Shown piece by piece: positions 37,860 to 47,305 of a DNA stretch of 64,000 nt (within the stretch, counting starts at the first letter, position 1; each line of letters begins with the position of its first letter). The position numbers were made by a program, and so were the translations under genes. Source of the stretch: Bacteroidales bacterium (lineage in GTDB: Bacteria > Bacteroidota > Bacteroidia > Bacteroidales > UBA932); assembly GCA_017469425.1 (NCBI GenBank), contig JAFUGJ010000015.1, forward strand, positions 1 to 64,000. The letters run 5' to 3'. The notes under the pieces were generated by a model. It was not told the origin of the DNA. It worked only from the letters and a program-made list of their open reading frames with translations, and made no database searches.

Positions 37860-39005
37860 ATGGAGAAGGTACGCACCGGCTGGCTGATACTCATTTTCGC
37901 ACTGCTGCATTTCGCTACGGCGGCTGTCTGCCGTATGCTGGACGCCGACGACACCATGCTGCTCACGCTTCTCACTATGACGCTCACCGTGCTCATCTGC
38001 CTGCGGGAACGCATCTCCCTCGAATTCATTGGCCTGAGCATCGTGCTGGTAAACATCATAGGCTACGCGGCAGGAACCGGATTCGCCGCACTCATGAAAC
38101 TTTTCATCTCAAACGGCATCCTGCGGCACGCCATATCCACTTTCCTCACCACTGAAATGCTGGGATGGATGATTTACGGCGCCACCAAAATATCGTTCGC
38201 AAAAAGCTCCCACGCCCGGCGCCAGCTCACCTCCGACTTCCAGGTACGGTGGATTATCTTCGCTGTCGGGCTCATCTATCTAATCCGCGTAATCATCAAT
38301 GTGTGGTCGGCTTCCGGCGGGCAGCTGAAAGAAACCGGAGGCGACATCGTGGGCAACTCCATTGCCCTGCTCATTTTCGTGGCGGACATCATCTTCATAA
38401 GCAACAGTACCCGAAAGGCGATGGAGGCGGAACGCGGCAAGGCCAACAAGGCCCGCTTCCAGTACATGAACCTCAAGCAGCAGGTGAACCCGCATTTCCT
38501 CTTCAACAGCCTCAATGTCCTGGACGCCCTCGTATGCGACGGCACGAAGGAAGAAGCCAGCACCTATATCCACAAGCTCGCCGGGCTGTACCGCTATATG
38601 CTGCGCAACGAAGGGGAGGAACTGGTAAGCCTCTCCGACGAACTCGAGTACGCCCGCATGTACCTTGCCCTTCTCCGGGTCCGTTTCCCCGAAGGAATAC
38701 GCATGGAAGAGGACATACGCCCCGAGGACCTTTCCCGCATGGTAGTTCCGTGCTCCGTGCAGCTGCTGTTGGAAAACGCCACCAAGCACAATGCCTTCTC
38801 GGCATCGGAGCCGCTTCTGATACGCATTTCTTCCGACAATAACACCTTACTGATAACCAACAACTTACGCCTGCGTCTTACGCCCTCTTCCTCAACCGGG
38901 CTGGGGCTTAAATACATACGCCAGCAGTATCTCGACCATTCAGGGGCCGAGGTGCTGGTGCAAAAAAGCGACGCAGAATTTTCCGTAAGCCTGCCACTAC
39001 TTTGA
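37860..39005 (+). CDS. LytS-type sensor histidine kinase
   Basis: 381 residues. About five or six hydrophobic segments in the first 190 residues form a membrane sensor without an obvious extracytoplasmic domain. The His_kinase domain (PF06580) has QQVNPHFLFNSLN with the phospho-accepting His, LLLENATKHNAFS as N-box and STGLGLKYIRQQY as G-box. The ATG at 37860 is 13 codons inside the open frame and follows a TATCTTGC box by 5 nt. Partner of the LytTR regulator three bases downstream. Confidence 0.9.
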   Translation: MEKVRTGWLILIFALLHFATAAVCRMLDADDTMLLTLLTMTLTVLICLRERISLEFIGLSIVLVNIIGYAAGTGFAALMKLFISNGILRHAISTFLTTEMLGWMIYGATKISFAKSSHARRQLTSDFQVRWIIFAVGLIYLIRVIINVWSASGGQLKETGGDIVGNSIALLIFVADIIFISNSTRKAMEAERGKANKARFQYMNLKQQVNPHFLFNSLNVLDALVCDGTKEEASTYIHKLAGLYRYMLRNEGEELVSLSDELEYARMYLALLRVRFPEGIRMEEDIRPEDLSRMVVPCSVQLLLENATKHNAFSASEPLLIRISSDNNTLLITNNLRLRLTPSSSTGLGLKYIRQQYLDHSGAEVLVQKSDAEFSVSLPLL

Positions 39006-39008
39006 TTT

Positions 39009-39761
39009 ATGAATGTTTTACTTGTTGAAGACGAGCCCATGGCCCTCCGGAGGCTTGAGCAGATACTTTCGGTCAACTTCCCGGAAGTCGAAATAATAGG
39101 CAGAACCGGTTCCGTGCGCGACACCGTGCAGTGGCTCCGCGAAAACGGCGCCCGCACCGATGTCATTTTCATGGATGTGGAACTATCCGACGGCAACTGC
39201 TTTGAAATCTTCAAGCAGACTGAGGTCAGTGCAAGGGTGATAATGACCACTGCCTACGACAATTACGCGGTACGGGCGTTCGAAGTGAATTCAATAGACT
39301 ATCTTCTGAAGCCCGTCGAGATACCCGCACTCCGCAGGGCGCTGGAACGCTGCAGGAATGCCCTGGGGGGAGCAAGCATAGAAAAACTCCTCTCCGCGCT
39401 CGGACAGCGGCCTCCTGTCGGCGGAACTTTCAAGGAGCGTTTTCTCGTCAAGGTAGGGGAAAGGATAGTTCCCGTCGCGGCGGACGACATAGCATGCTTC
39501 GTTTCGGAGAACAAAGGCACTTACCTCATCACCCTCGACGGCTCGAAATACATAATCAACCCCTCGCTGGACGAACTTGCTGAAGAACTGGACCCGCTCC
39601 GCTTCTTCCGCGTATCGCGCAGTGCGATAGTGGCAAAGAAAACCGTCCGCAGCGTCAACCGCCTGTCCGGAAGCAAGCTTTCGATAGTGTCGGTGCTCCC
39701 CGGCGAAATCGAGGTAAGCCGCGCCCGCGTAGAGGATTTTCTTAGCTGGCTGGAGAAATAA
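39009..39761 (+). CDS. LytTR-family response regulator
   Basis: 250 residues. Receiver domain with VEDE (Glu7-Glu9), phospho-acceptor Asp56 in FMDVELSDG, Thr in MTTAYD and Lys in YLLKPVE. C-terminal LytTR DNA-binding domain (about 140-250) with FLVKVGERIVPV and FFRVSRSAIV. Cotranscribed with the LytS kinase. Target genes are unproven, but consensus LytTR sites lie in the adjacent divergent PUL promoter region. Confidence 0.93.
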   Translation: MNVLLVEDEPMALRRLEQILSVNFPEVEIIGRTGSVRDTVQWLRENGARTDVIFMDVELSDGNCFEIFKQTEVSARVIMTTAYDNYAVRAFEVNSIDYLLKPVEIPALRRALERCRNALGGASIEKLLSALGQRPPVGGTFKERFLVKVGERIVPVAADDIACFVSENKGTYLITLDGSKYIINPSLDELAEELDPLRFFRVSRSAIVAKKTVRSVNRLSGSKLSIVSVLPGEIEVSRARVEDFLSWLEK

Positions 39762-39765
39762 TAGT

Positions 39766-39773
39766 TATATTTG
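39766..39773 (+). promoter_or_regulatory. -7 box of lgt
   Basis: TATATTTG with only 6 nt to the ATG at 39780; the predicted mRNA has almost no leader. Confidence 0.6.
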
Positions 39774-39779
39774 CACACT

Positions 39780-40643
39780 ATGAACTTATTGGCAATACAC
39801 TGGGCCGTGGACCCTGTACTCTTCCACATAGGGCCTGTTCAGATACGCTGGTACGGCCTGCTCTTCATATCCGGATTCATCCTCGGATGGTATTTGTTCC
39901 GCTGGTTTTTCCGCCGCGAAGGCATAAAAGAAGAACTGCTCGACCCTCTGCTCTACACCTTGCTAATCTGCACCATAGTTGGGGCGAGGCTCGGACACTG
40001 CCTCTTCTATGAGCCGGGCTATTATCTGGGTTCGTGGAAGGGTTTCATCGAAATCTTCATGCCATGGAAAGGCGGGCTTGCAAGCCACGGTGGAGCCATA
40101 GCGCTTCTTCTCGGAATGTGGTGGTTCTCAGCCAAATACGGAAAGCAAAACGGGTTTGACTACCTATGGATAATGGACCATCTGGTAATTACGGTTGCCT
40201 TTGCCGGGGCTTTCATCCGACTGGGGAACCTCTTCAATTCCGAAATCTACGGCAATGTCACCGGCCTCCCCTGGGGAATCGTATTCGACCTGAGGGGCGA
40301 AACCCAGCCCAAGCACCCCACGCAGCTCTATGAAGCCGGTTCCTACCTGCTGCTCGGCCTGTTCCTGCTGTGGCGCTACCGCCATAAGCTGGAAAAAACT
40401 TTCCGGGGCTTTTTCTTCGGGGCCTTCCTCATAGGGTGTTTCGGCATGCGGTTCATCATTGAATTCATCAAGGAACCACAGGAAGAATTTGAAAACGCCA
40501 TGGCCCTCGACATGGGGCAGCTGCTCAGCATCCCCTTCATCATCGCCGGAATCTGCATCCTGATTTACTCCTACCGCAAAAAAATGCCGGCAGCTGCACA
40601 GCCACCGGCATCAATTCGGAATTCTTCCGCCAGAAAAGCTTAG
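39780..40643 (+). CDS. lgt: Prolipoprotein diacylglyceryl transferase
   Basis: Transfers diacylglycerol to the lipobox cysteine of prolipoproteins in the inner membrane, so it serves the many lipoproteins of this window. 287 residues, seven membrane segments. Signatures [23 protein letters not shown] (essential His) and [14 protein letters not shown] (the Lgt signature). The ATG at 39780 is used because a TTG three codons earlier is part of the -7 box. Stop shares the four bases TTAG with pgk. Confidence 0.94.
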   Translation: MNLLAIHWAVDPVLFHIGPVQIRWYGLLFISGFILGWYLFRWFFRREGIKEELLDPLLYTLLICTIVGARLGHCLFYEPGYYLGSWKGFIEIFMPWKGGLASHGGAIALLLGMWWFSAKYGKQNGFDYLWIMDHLVITVAFAGAFIRLGNLFNSEIYGNVTGLPWGIVFDLRGETQPKHPTQLYEAGSYLLLGLFLLWRYRHKLEKTFRGFFFGAFLIGCFGMRFIIEFIKEPQEEFENAMALDMGQLLSIPFIIAGICILIYSYRKKMPAAAQPPASIRNSSARKA

Positions 40644-41893
40644 TCGCGCACGGCTGCGATTCCGGGAAGGTCTTTTCCTTCGATGGCCTCGAGCATGGCT
40701 CCGCCGCCGGTGGAAACATAACTCACCTTGTCGGCATAGCCCATCTTGGTAACGGCAGCAACGCTGTCACCTCCTCCCACGAGGGAGTAAGCACCGTTTG
40801 CAGTAGCCTCTGCGAGGTATTCTGCAATCTGCAAGGTTCCCTTTGCAAAGGTATCCATCTCGAACACACCTACGGGGCCGTTCCAGAGAATGGTCTTGGA
40901 GCCGAGGATGATGTTCTTCCAGTTTTCGAGCGAAGCCTTTCCGGCATCCATGCCTTCCCATCCTTCGGGAATCTCATGCGAGGGAACGGTCTTCACATTG
41001 GCATCGTTGCTGAAATCGTCGGCAACCACGGTCTCAACGGAGAGGCTGAGGTTCACGCCGAGTTCCTTTGCCTTTGCAAGGATTTCCAGCGCCTGGGGGA
41101 TAAGGTCGTCTTCGTGAAGAGACTTGCCGATTTGGCCGCCCTGGGCCTTGATGAAGGTATAACCCATGCCGCCGCCGATGATGAGGTTGTCAACCTTGGG
41201 AAGGAGGTTCTGCAGGACTGCGAGCTTGCTGGAAACCTTGCTGCCGCCGATGATGGCGGTGAAGGGGCGCTCCGCGTTCTTGAGGACATTGTCGATAGCC
41301 TTGATTTCGCCTTCCATGAGATAGCCGAACATCTTGTCATCGGGGAAATATGCGGCGATGAGAGCGGTGGAGGCGTGTGCGCGGTGTGCGGTTCCGAAAG
41401 CATCGTTTATGTAGCAGTCGGCATAGGAGGCCAGCTTCTTGGTGAACTCTTTCTGGCTTTCCTTCACGGCCTTCTTGGCTGCGGCCTTCTCCTCGTCGGT
41501 AGCATCCTCTGCGAGTCCGCGGGGTTTGCCTTCTTCCTCGGCGTAGTAGCGGAGGTTCTCGAGAAGCAGGACTTCGCCGGGCTTGAGGGCGGCAGCCTGG
41601 GCGTCTGCCTTCTGGCAGTCGTCGGCAAACTGGACGGGCACTCCGAGGCATTCGCTCACGCGGGCCACGATGTGCTTGAGGCTGAACTTGGCGTCAACCT
41701 TCTTGGGGCGTCCGAGGTGGCTCATGATAATGAGGGAGCCTCCTCCTTCGAGCACCTTCTTGAGCGTGGGGATGGCACGGCGGATGCGGGTGTCATCGGT
41801 AATTTCGAAATTTTCGTTCAGAGGAACATTGAAATCCACGCGTACGATGGCTTTCTTGCCCCTGAAATCATAAGAATCAATGTGCTGTTGCAT
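40640..41893 (-). CDS. pgk: Phosphoglycerate kinase
   Basis: Glycolytic ATP-forming step. 417 residues. [18 protein letters not shown] near the N-terminus; [16 protein letters not shown]; nucleotide-side [16 protein letters not shown] and [13 protein letters not shown]. Monocistronic, convergent with lgt. Confidence 0.97.
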   Translation of the reverse strand: MQQHIDSYDFRGKKAIVRVDFNVPLNENFEITDDTRIRRAIPTLKKVLEGGGSLIIMSHLGRPKKVDAKFSLKHIVARVSECLGVPVQFADDCQKADAQAAALKPGEVLLLENLRYYAEEEGKPRGLAEDATDEEKAAAKKAVKESQKEFTKKLASYADCYINDAFGTAHRAHASTALIAAYFPDDKMFGYLMEGEIKAIDNVLKNAERPFTAIIGGSKVSSKLAVLQNLLPKVDNLIIGGGMGYTFIKAQGGQIGKSLHEDDLIPQALEILAKAKELGVNLSLSVETVVADDFSNDANVKTVPSHEIPEGWEGMDAGKASLENWKNIILGSKTILWNGPVGVFEMDTFAKGTLQIAEYLAEATANGAYSLVGGGDSVAAVTKMGYADKVSYVSTGGGAMLEAIEGKDLPGIAAVRD

Positions 41894-41964
41894 AATATGA
41901 TATTAGAATATATTTTTCCGGGCGCAAATTTAGTAAAAATCTTCTACATTTACTCTACATCCGC

Positions 41965-42855
41965 TTACCGTTCCACTCGGACGAAGATACTCAAAGGCAG
42001 AGTCTTGCCGAAACTGTCGCCGAGGGCGAGTTCTCCGGAAGAAAGATGCGCCTTTCCCAATGCCTCGCGCACGAGGGTTTCTCCCAGCGCAGCGGAGTAT
42101 CCGTTCGAATAAAGGTTCAGCACCATGAAGGAATGTTCCGGTTTGAGAATGCGGGCCACATTGCGGAGCAGCCCGAACAGGCTTTCGTCGAGTTTCCACT
42201 TTTCCCCGTCCGGGCCATGACCGTATGCAGGGGGGTCGAGGATGATGCCGTCATAGAGATTCCCGCGGCGGGCTTCGCGCTGGGCGAATTTCATTGCATC
42301 TTCAACTATCCAGCGTATGCCGTCCATGCCGCTCGCCTCCATGTTTCCGCGCGCCCAGGACACTACCTGCCGGACGCTGTCGAGATGCGTCACATCGGCT
42401 CCCGCGGCCTTGGCGGCAAGGGATGCCGCCCCGGTATAGGCAAAAAGGTTCAGCACCTTCGGCCTGTCCAGTTCCCTGGTCTTCCTGTATATGAATTCCC
42501 AGTTGGGAGCCTGCTCCGGGAACACGCCCACATGCTTGAAAGCGGTAAGGCCGAGGCGGAGCCTGAATTTCAGGCCGTCCTGCAGTCCGGGATAGGATAT
42601 ATACCACTGGTCCTCCATTTTTTTCTGCCTCTCCCAGGTTCCGCTGTCCTCTTTTCCGGCCCTGCCGAAACCTGCTCCGGGCTTGAATCTGACATGCGAA
42701 AGACGCCGCCATTCGGCCTCGCCCATTGTCTTGTCCCACAAGGCTTTGGGTTCCGGACGAGCCATTATGTAAGGGCCGAAACGCTCCAACTTCTCCCCGT
42801 TTCCACTGTCGAGAAGTTCATAATCTTTCCAGATTTCTGAAGGGAATTCCACCAT
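41965..42855 (-). CDS. Class I SAM-dependent methyltransferase, RlmI/RlmK-like
   Basis: 296 residues, PF10672-type fold. SAM motif VLNLFAYTGAASLAAKAAG and catalytic-side ILDPPAYGHG as in 23S rRNA methyltransferases. No PUA domain is seen, unlike RlmI. Start at ATG 42855; a TTG at 42867 that overlaps the DUF2723 stop is the alternative. Cotranscribed with the DUF2723 gene. rRNA substrate is inferred from the family. Confidence 0.75.
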   Translation of the reverse strand: MVEFPSEIWKDYELLDSGNGEKLERFGPYIMARPEPKALWDKTMGEAEWRRLSHVRFKPGAGFGRAGKEDSGTWERQKKMEDQWYISYPGLQDGLKFRLRLGLTAFKHVGVFPEQAPNWEFIYRKTRELDRPKVLNLFAYTGAASLAAKAAGADVTHLDSVRQVVSWARGNMEASGMDGIRWIVEDAMKFAQREARRGNLYDGIILDPPAYGHGPDGEKWKLDESLFGLLRNVARILKPEHSFMVLNLYSNGYSAALGETLVREALGKAHLSSGELALGDSFGKTLPLSIFVRVER

Positions 42856-42863
42856 AGCCGCCG

Positions 42864-45800
42864 TCAATCGCCTTCCTTTGCAGACCCCACCATTTCGGCG
42901 AAGGAGTTGTAGATGCTGTCGGCAAGAGCCTTCTCGCCATTGTCCTTCAGCGTATCCACCACATAATACATATAGTTGCCGCAGAGTTCGAATTCTTCCT
43001 GGGCGTAACCGTAGAATTCAAGATAGAACCGGGCGGCGGACAGAAGTTCGTTGCCATAGTCGGCTGCAAGGCTGCGTGCCTTCTCGGCATCGCCCAGCTT
43101 GAAGAGGAGCTCCAACTCCTTGATTATCATGTAGTCGTTGGTGGAGAAGCCGAGCGGAATGGCGCAAAGCGGGAAGCGCTTCATCACTTCGTCACAGCGC
43201 GCAAGCATCTCCGCAGCCCTGTCGTTCTCTCCTGCCTTATGGAAAACTCCGGCGCAGCTGGTGAAGAGGCTCCTTATGTTCATGACTCCGAGGAAAGTAT
43301 AGTAGTTCTGGTAGTCGATGAACCAGTCGGGTGCCGAGAGGGCGTCGAAGCTGTAGACTTCGGTCATGTTGCGGTAGAGTTCGTCGGTATCCACAATCCC
43401 GAGGTTGGTGGTGGAAGGACGGTTCTTGAAAGGCACAAGCTTGGCCGAGAAGCCTTCGAACATCAGATAGTCCTTGATGCCGATGTTGATGTCGCCTCCG
43501 TAGTTGAGCACATTGAAGGGCCTGTCCCACTGGTAGTTCGACAGGAAATCGAGCACGAAGAGTTCGGGCTTGGTAATGAAGTCCTTGTCCTTGGGTATTT
43601 CCAGAATCAGGGTGTCCAGTATCCTGTCGGCGAATTTCTCGCTCACTATGCCGTATTTAAGGGCATTCTCCTTGTTCACGGGCACGGCGATGCGGTGCGA
43701 CGCTATGTAGTCGAACTTGCGTCCGCTGCTCATCTGCACCTTCACCTGAGGATGCTTGAAGAGTTTCATGAGGTCGGAAATGCTCATCACTCCCCCGCGC
43801 TGGTCATATATGGGGATGTACTCATTGGTGCCGTAGAGATACTGGTCGGGTCCGATGCGAAGGTCCAGCGGCCTGCTCTCGTTGCATGCCCATTTCATCT
43901 GGTCGATATGCCAGTCGGTGCCGAGAAGAGAGGTATTGGCGATACGGACATCGGTGCGGACATCTTCCACCTCCTGGGCATACCAGAGAGGGAAGGTGTC
44001 GTTGTCACCATGGGTCACGAGCACGCCCTGCGGGCCTACCGACTTCACATAATTCGAGCCGAGTTCGGGCGCCGTGCGGCGGCCTGAGCGGTCATGGTCA
44101 TCCCAGTTCTGCGCGGCCATCAGTGCGGGCACGCACAGGCATGCGGCGGAAACCGCGGCTGCGACGGCAAACTCGCTTCTGTGTCTCAGGGCATCGGAAA
44201 TCAGTTCGTACAGCCCTGCAACGGCAAGCCCGGCCCAGACTGCGAAGAAATAGAACGAACCGGCGAACACATAGTCGCGCTCACGCACCTGGAAAGGAGG
44301 CATGTTCAGATACACGGCTATGGCGAATCCTGTCATGAAGAACATGAGGAAATTCAGCCAGCATCCGCGCCTGTCGCGTCCGAACTGGAAGAACAACCCT
44401 ATCAGGCCAAGCAGCAGGGGCAGGAAGAAATAATGGTTCTTGCCTTTGTTTTCAGCAAGTATTGCCGGAGCGTCGCCCTGGTCGCCCAGCCTCCAATTGT
44501 CGATGAATTTCACCCCGCTTTCCCAGTTGCCGTAGAAGATGTTCGAAGGCGAAGGGCTGTGGATGTCGTTCTGCCGCCCCACAAAGTTCCACATGAAGTA
44601 GCGCCAGTACATCCATCCCAGCTGGAAATCGAAGAAATACAGGAGGTTGGCTCCCATTGTAGGCTTGGGCGACGCGGCACCCTTCACGCGGCTGCCCTTG
44701 CCGCCGGTGTATGCCTTGTAGAACTCCTTGGTATTGCCGTCGATGTTGCTCCACATGCGGGGGAAGAGCATCTTGCCCTCCGAACTGTAGGAAGCTTCTC
44801 CGGGGCCTTCGACCTTCTTGTACCTGCCGTCGAGAGGAGCCCAGTAGTAGGTGGTTTTCACATCGTACGGAGCATCGTAATACTGCCCGTAAATAAGCGG
44901 CGTGCTGCCATACTGCTCACGCGACAGGTAGCGCACGAGGGTGAAGGCATTGTCCGGCTGGTACTCGTTGGTGGGAGTCTTGGAGCAGGAACGGATGATG
45001 TCGATGGTGAATATGGAAAAACCGATGATAATGGTCGTAAGGCAGAGCAGCGCCGTATTCCAGAAAAGCTTTTTGGCTTTGTAGGTACGGAAAATTCCCC
45101 AGAAACATGCCACCAGCACGAGTACCAGGAAAATGGCGGCGCCGCTGTTATAGGGCAGTTTTGCCACATTTACGAAGAAAAGGTCGAAATATGCTGCCAA
45201 CTTGGGGAACCAGGGGATGAACAGGAAATTGATGGCTCCAAGTATCACCACCCCTACGAGGAAAATCTTGACGCATTCCCAGAAGGTATAGGGTTCCTCG
45301 CGGCGGCGGTAGTAGAACAGGAACACCAGGGCGGGGATGATGAGCAGGTTGAGCAGATGCACTCCGATGCTGAGGCCCATCAGGAAGGCTATCAGCACGA
45401 TCCAGCGCACGGAACGGGGCTCGTCGGCCCTGTCGTACCACACCGTCATCACCCAGAAAACCAGGGCCGTGAACAGCGAACTCATGGCATACACTTCGCC
45501 CTCGACCGCCGAGAACCAGAAGGTGTCGGAGAAGCAGTACACAAGCGCACCCACAAGGCCCGAGCCGAAAATGGCTACGGCCTGTGCAGTGGAATACTCC
45601 TCTTCACGCGGACGCACCAGCCTCTTAACGAACCATACGATGGTAAGATAAAGCAGGAAGATGGTGAGCGCCGAGCACAACGCGCTCATGGCATTGACAA
45701 GGAGGGCGGCGTGCATATTGTCGCCGAACATCGTGAAGAAGCGCGCAATCAGCTGGAAGGTGGGGTTTCCCGGAGGATGCCCTACTTCGAGTTTGTACGA

Positions 45801-45932
45801 ACTTGCGATGAACTCGCCGCAATCCCAGAACGAAGCGGTGGGCTCTATGGTGGAAAGATAGGTGAAAGCGGAAACCACGAAGGCGAAAGCCGCGGCAATC
45901 CTGTTCCACATATTGAATTTCTTTGTAGTCAT
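42864..45932 (-). CDS. DUF2723 (TMEM260-like) multi-pass membrane glycosyltransferase candidate
   Basis: 1022 residues. N-terminal half with about a dozen helices and the family signature TIEPTASFWDCGEFIASSYKLEVGHPPGNP, here split in my description as TIEPTASFWDCGEF and KLEVGHPPGNP; the C-terminal half is a large soluble region. The human homologue TMEM260 is a protein O-mannosyltransferase (GT-C fold), so protein glycosylation is the leading guess for the bacterial family. Its -7 box ends 6 nt before the ATG. Confidence 0.8.
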   Translation of the reverse strand: MTTKKFNMWNRIAAAFAFVVSAFTYLSTIEPTASFWDCGEFIASSYKLEVGHPPGNPTFQLIARFFTMFGDNMHAALLVNAMSALCSALTIFLLYLTIVWFVKRLVRPREEEYSTAQAVAIFGSGLVGALVYCFSDTFWFSAVEGEVYAMSSLFTALVFWVMTVWYDRADEPRSVRWIVLIAFLMGLSIGVHLLNLLIIPALVFLFYYRRREEPYTFWECVKIFLVGVVILGAINFLFIPWFPKLAAYFDLFFVNVAKLPYNSGAAIFLVLVLVACFWGIFRTYKAKKLFWNTALLCLTTIIIGFSIFTIDIIRSCSKTPTNEYQPDNAFTLVRYLSREQYGSTPLIYGQYYDAPYDVKTTYYWAPLDGRYKKVEGPGEASYSSEGKMLFPRMWSNIDGNTKEFYKAYTGGKGSRVKGAASPKPTMGANLLYFFDFQLGWMYWRYFMWNFVGRQNDIHSPSPSNIFYGNWESGVKFIDNWRLGDQGDAPAILAENKGKNHYFFLPLLLGLIGLFFQFGRDRRGCWLNFLMFFMTGFAIAVYLNMPPFQVRERDYVFAGSFYFFAVWAGLAVAGLYELISDALRHRSEFAVAAAVSAACLCVPALMAAQNWDDHDRSGRRTAPELGSNYVKSVGPQGVLVTHGDNDTFPLWYAQEVEDVRTDVRIANTSLLGTDWHIDQMKWACNESRPLDLRIGPDQYLYGTNEYIPIYDQRGGVMSISDLMKLFKHPQVKVQMSSGRKFDYIASHRIAVPVNKENALKYGIVSEKFADRILDTLILEIPKDKDFITKPELFVLDFLSNYQWDRPFNVLNYGGDINIGIKDYLMFEGFSAKLVPFKNRPSTTNLGIVDTDELYRNMTEVYSFDALSAPDWFIDYQNYYTFLGVMNIRSLFTSCAGVFHKAGENDRAAEMLARCDEVMKRFPLCAIPLGFSTNDYMIIKELELLFKLGDAEKARSLAADYGNELLSAARFYLEFYGYAQEEFELCGNYMYYVVDTLKDNGEKALADSIYNSFAEMVGSAKEGD

Positions 45933-45938
45933 AACCCA

Positions 45939-45946
45939 CAAAGATA
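45939..45946 (-). promoter_or_regulatory. -7 box of the DUF2723 gene
   Basis: TATCTTTG on the minus strand, 6 nt before the ATG at 45932. Confidence 0.6.
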
Positions 45947-45967
45947 ATCATTTTTGACCAATGTGCG

Positions 45968-46198
45968 TCAGGGAACGGGATCGTACCCGCTTCCTCCCCA
46001 TGGATGACAGCGGAGGATGCGCCTGAGCGAGAGCCAGAACCCTTTCAGGGGACCGTATTTGCGGAATGCTTCGAGAGCATACTGCGAACATGTGGGAGTG
46101 AACCGGCAGGTGGGAGGCTTGAGCGGGGAGATGCACAGCTGATAGAATTTTATCAGCAGGATGAACGGTGCACTGAGTATTTTCTTCAGGAAATTCAT
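45968..46198 (-). CDS. yidD: Membrane protein insertion efficiency factor YidD
   Basis: 76 residues. Contains the family core [27 protein letters not shown] and GWWL-equivalent [17 protein letters not shown]. Helps YidC-dependent insertion at the inner membrane. Start overlaps the rnpA stop by 4 bp, the usual rnpA-yidD arrangement. Confidence 0.93.
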   Translation of the reverse strand: MNFLKKILSAPFILLIKFYQLCISPLKPPTCRFTPTCSQYALEAFRKYGPLKGFWLSLRRILRCHPWGGSGYDPVP

Positions 46199-46545
46199 TT
46201 GCGGGCTGCGTCTATGCGGGAAAGCAGCGTACTCACATCGGACCTTATCCGTTCGAAAGACTCAGGTTCAGGGCTGTTGAACTGGATGAGAATATCGATT
46301 CCGGCAGGTTTCTGTATCCTGTAGGCTTCGCGGATGCGGCGCTTTAGAAGATTCCTCCGGACCGCCCTTTTGAAAAGGCGCTTGGGCACCGACACCATCA
46401 GGCGCGAGCCTTCCGTTCCCCTTTCGGCCCAGCAGTATTTCAGGCAACCGCAGCTTCCCCAGCTGCCCCCGGCGATAAGTTCCGACACCGCCTTCTCTCC
46501 GGACAGCCTTTCAGCCTTGCTCAGAGTGTTGCCCAAGGGAGCCAT
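46195..46545 (-). CDS. rnpA: Ribonuclease P protein component
   Basis: 116 residues. [20 protein letters not shown] contains the basic RNR motif; followed by IREAYR. Binds RNase P RNA to process tRNA 5' ends. Located between hemD and yidD; the classic rpmH neighbour is absent, as in other Bacteroidetes. Confidence 0.92.
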   Translation of the reverse strand: MAPLGNTLSKAERLSGEKAVSELIAGGSWGSCGCLKYCWAERGTEGSRLMVSVPKRLFKRAVRRNLLKRRIREAYRIQKPAGIDILIQFNSPEPESFERIRSDVSTLLSRIDAARK

Positions 46546-46552
46546 GTGGCGG

Positions 46553-47287
46553 TTATTTGTTGTCCTGAAGATAAAGTTCGATGGCCTTTGCCACCGAAGG
46601 AGCTTCGGGGGTAGGACCCTGGATGTCGATGCTCAGGCCGGCTTCCTCCATTGCAGGAACTATGCTCTTGCCGTAACCGACGAACTTGATGCCGCCCTGC
46701 TTGAAGTCGGGGAAATTCTCGAACAGCGACTTCACATCGGCGGGATTGTACATGGCCACGATGTCGTAAGATGCGAAATCGATGTCGTGGAGGTCCTGCG
46801 TAACGCTTTTCACGAGTTCGGCCTCGCTGTAGTCGAGCCCTGCCTTGGCAAGAAGCGAAGTGAGGGCCTCGGCGTTGGAGCCTGCAGCCTTGGTGACGAG
46901 AAACTTCTCCCCCTTGTGCTTGGGGCCTATGAGAGGGATGATTGAAGCGGGCGTTCCGTTACCGAAGAATATCTTGCGCTTGCGGTAAACGATATGCTTC
47001 TGCAGGTACATCGCCACCAGTTCGGTGGTGCAGAAATACTTCATGGTTTCCGGCACTTTCACGCGGAGCTCGTCGCAAAGCTTGAAATATGCGTCGATGG
47101 CGTGGCGCGACGAGAACACTATTGCGGTATATTCGGAAAGGTTTACCCGCTGCTCACGGAATTCGCGCGAACTGAGGGGTTCAATCCTGAAGAAAGGGCG
47201 GAACACCAGTTCGGCATTGAACTTGGTCTGGAGGGTTTCGTAAGCAGTCATCTTCGCAGGTGCCTGCTGGGATATCAAGATTCTCAT
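46553..47287 (-). CDS. hemD: Uroporphyrinogen-III synthase family protein
   Basis: 244 residues, two-lobed HemD fold: MRILISQQAP opening, IVFSSRHAIDAYF, FLVTKAAGSN and IVAMYNPADVKSLF in the second lobe. Low motif content is normal for the family. In Bacteroidales a HemD-like gene commonly precedes rnpA and yidD. No other heme-synthesis gene is in the window, so true activity is uncertain. Confidence 0.75.
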   Translation of the reverse strand: MRILISQQAPAKMTAYETLQTKFNAELVFRPFFRIEPLSSREFREQRVNLSEYTAIVFSSRHAIDAYFKLCDELRVKVPETMKYFCTTELVAMYLQKHIVYRKRKIFFGNGTPASIIPLIGPKHKGEKFLVTKAAGSNAEALTSLLAKAGLDYSEAELVKSVTQDLHDIDFASYDIVAMYNPADVKSLFENFPDFKQGGIKFVGYGKSIVPAMEEAGLSIDIQGPTPEAPSVAKAIELYLQDNK

Positions 47288-47305
47288 ACTGTGCACTTTA
47301 GCCTG

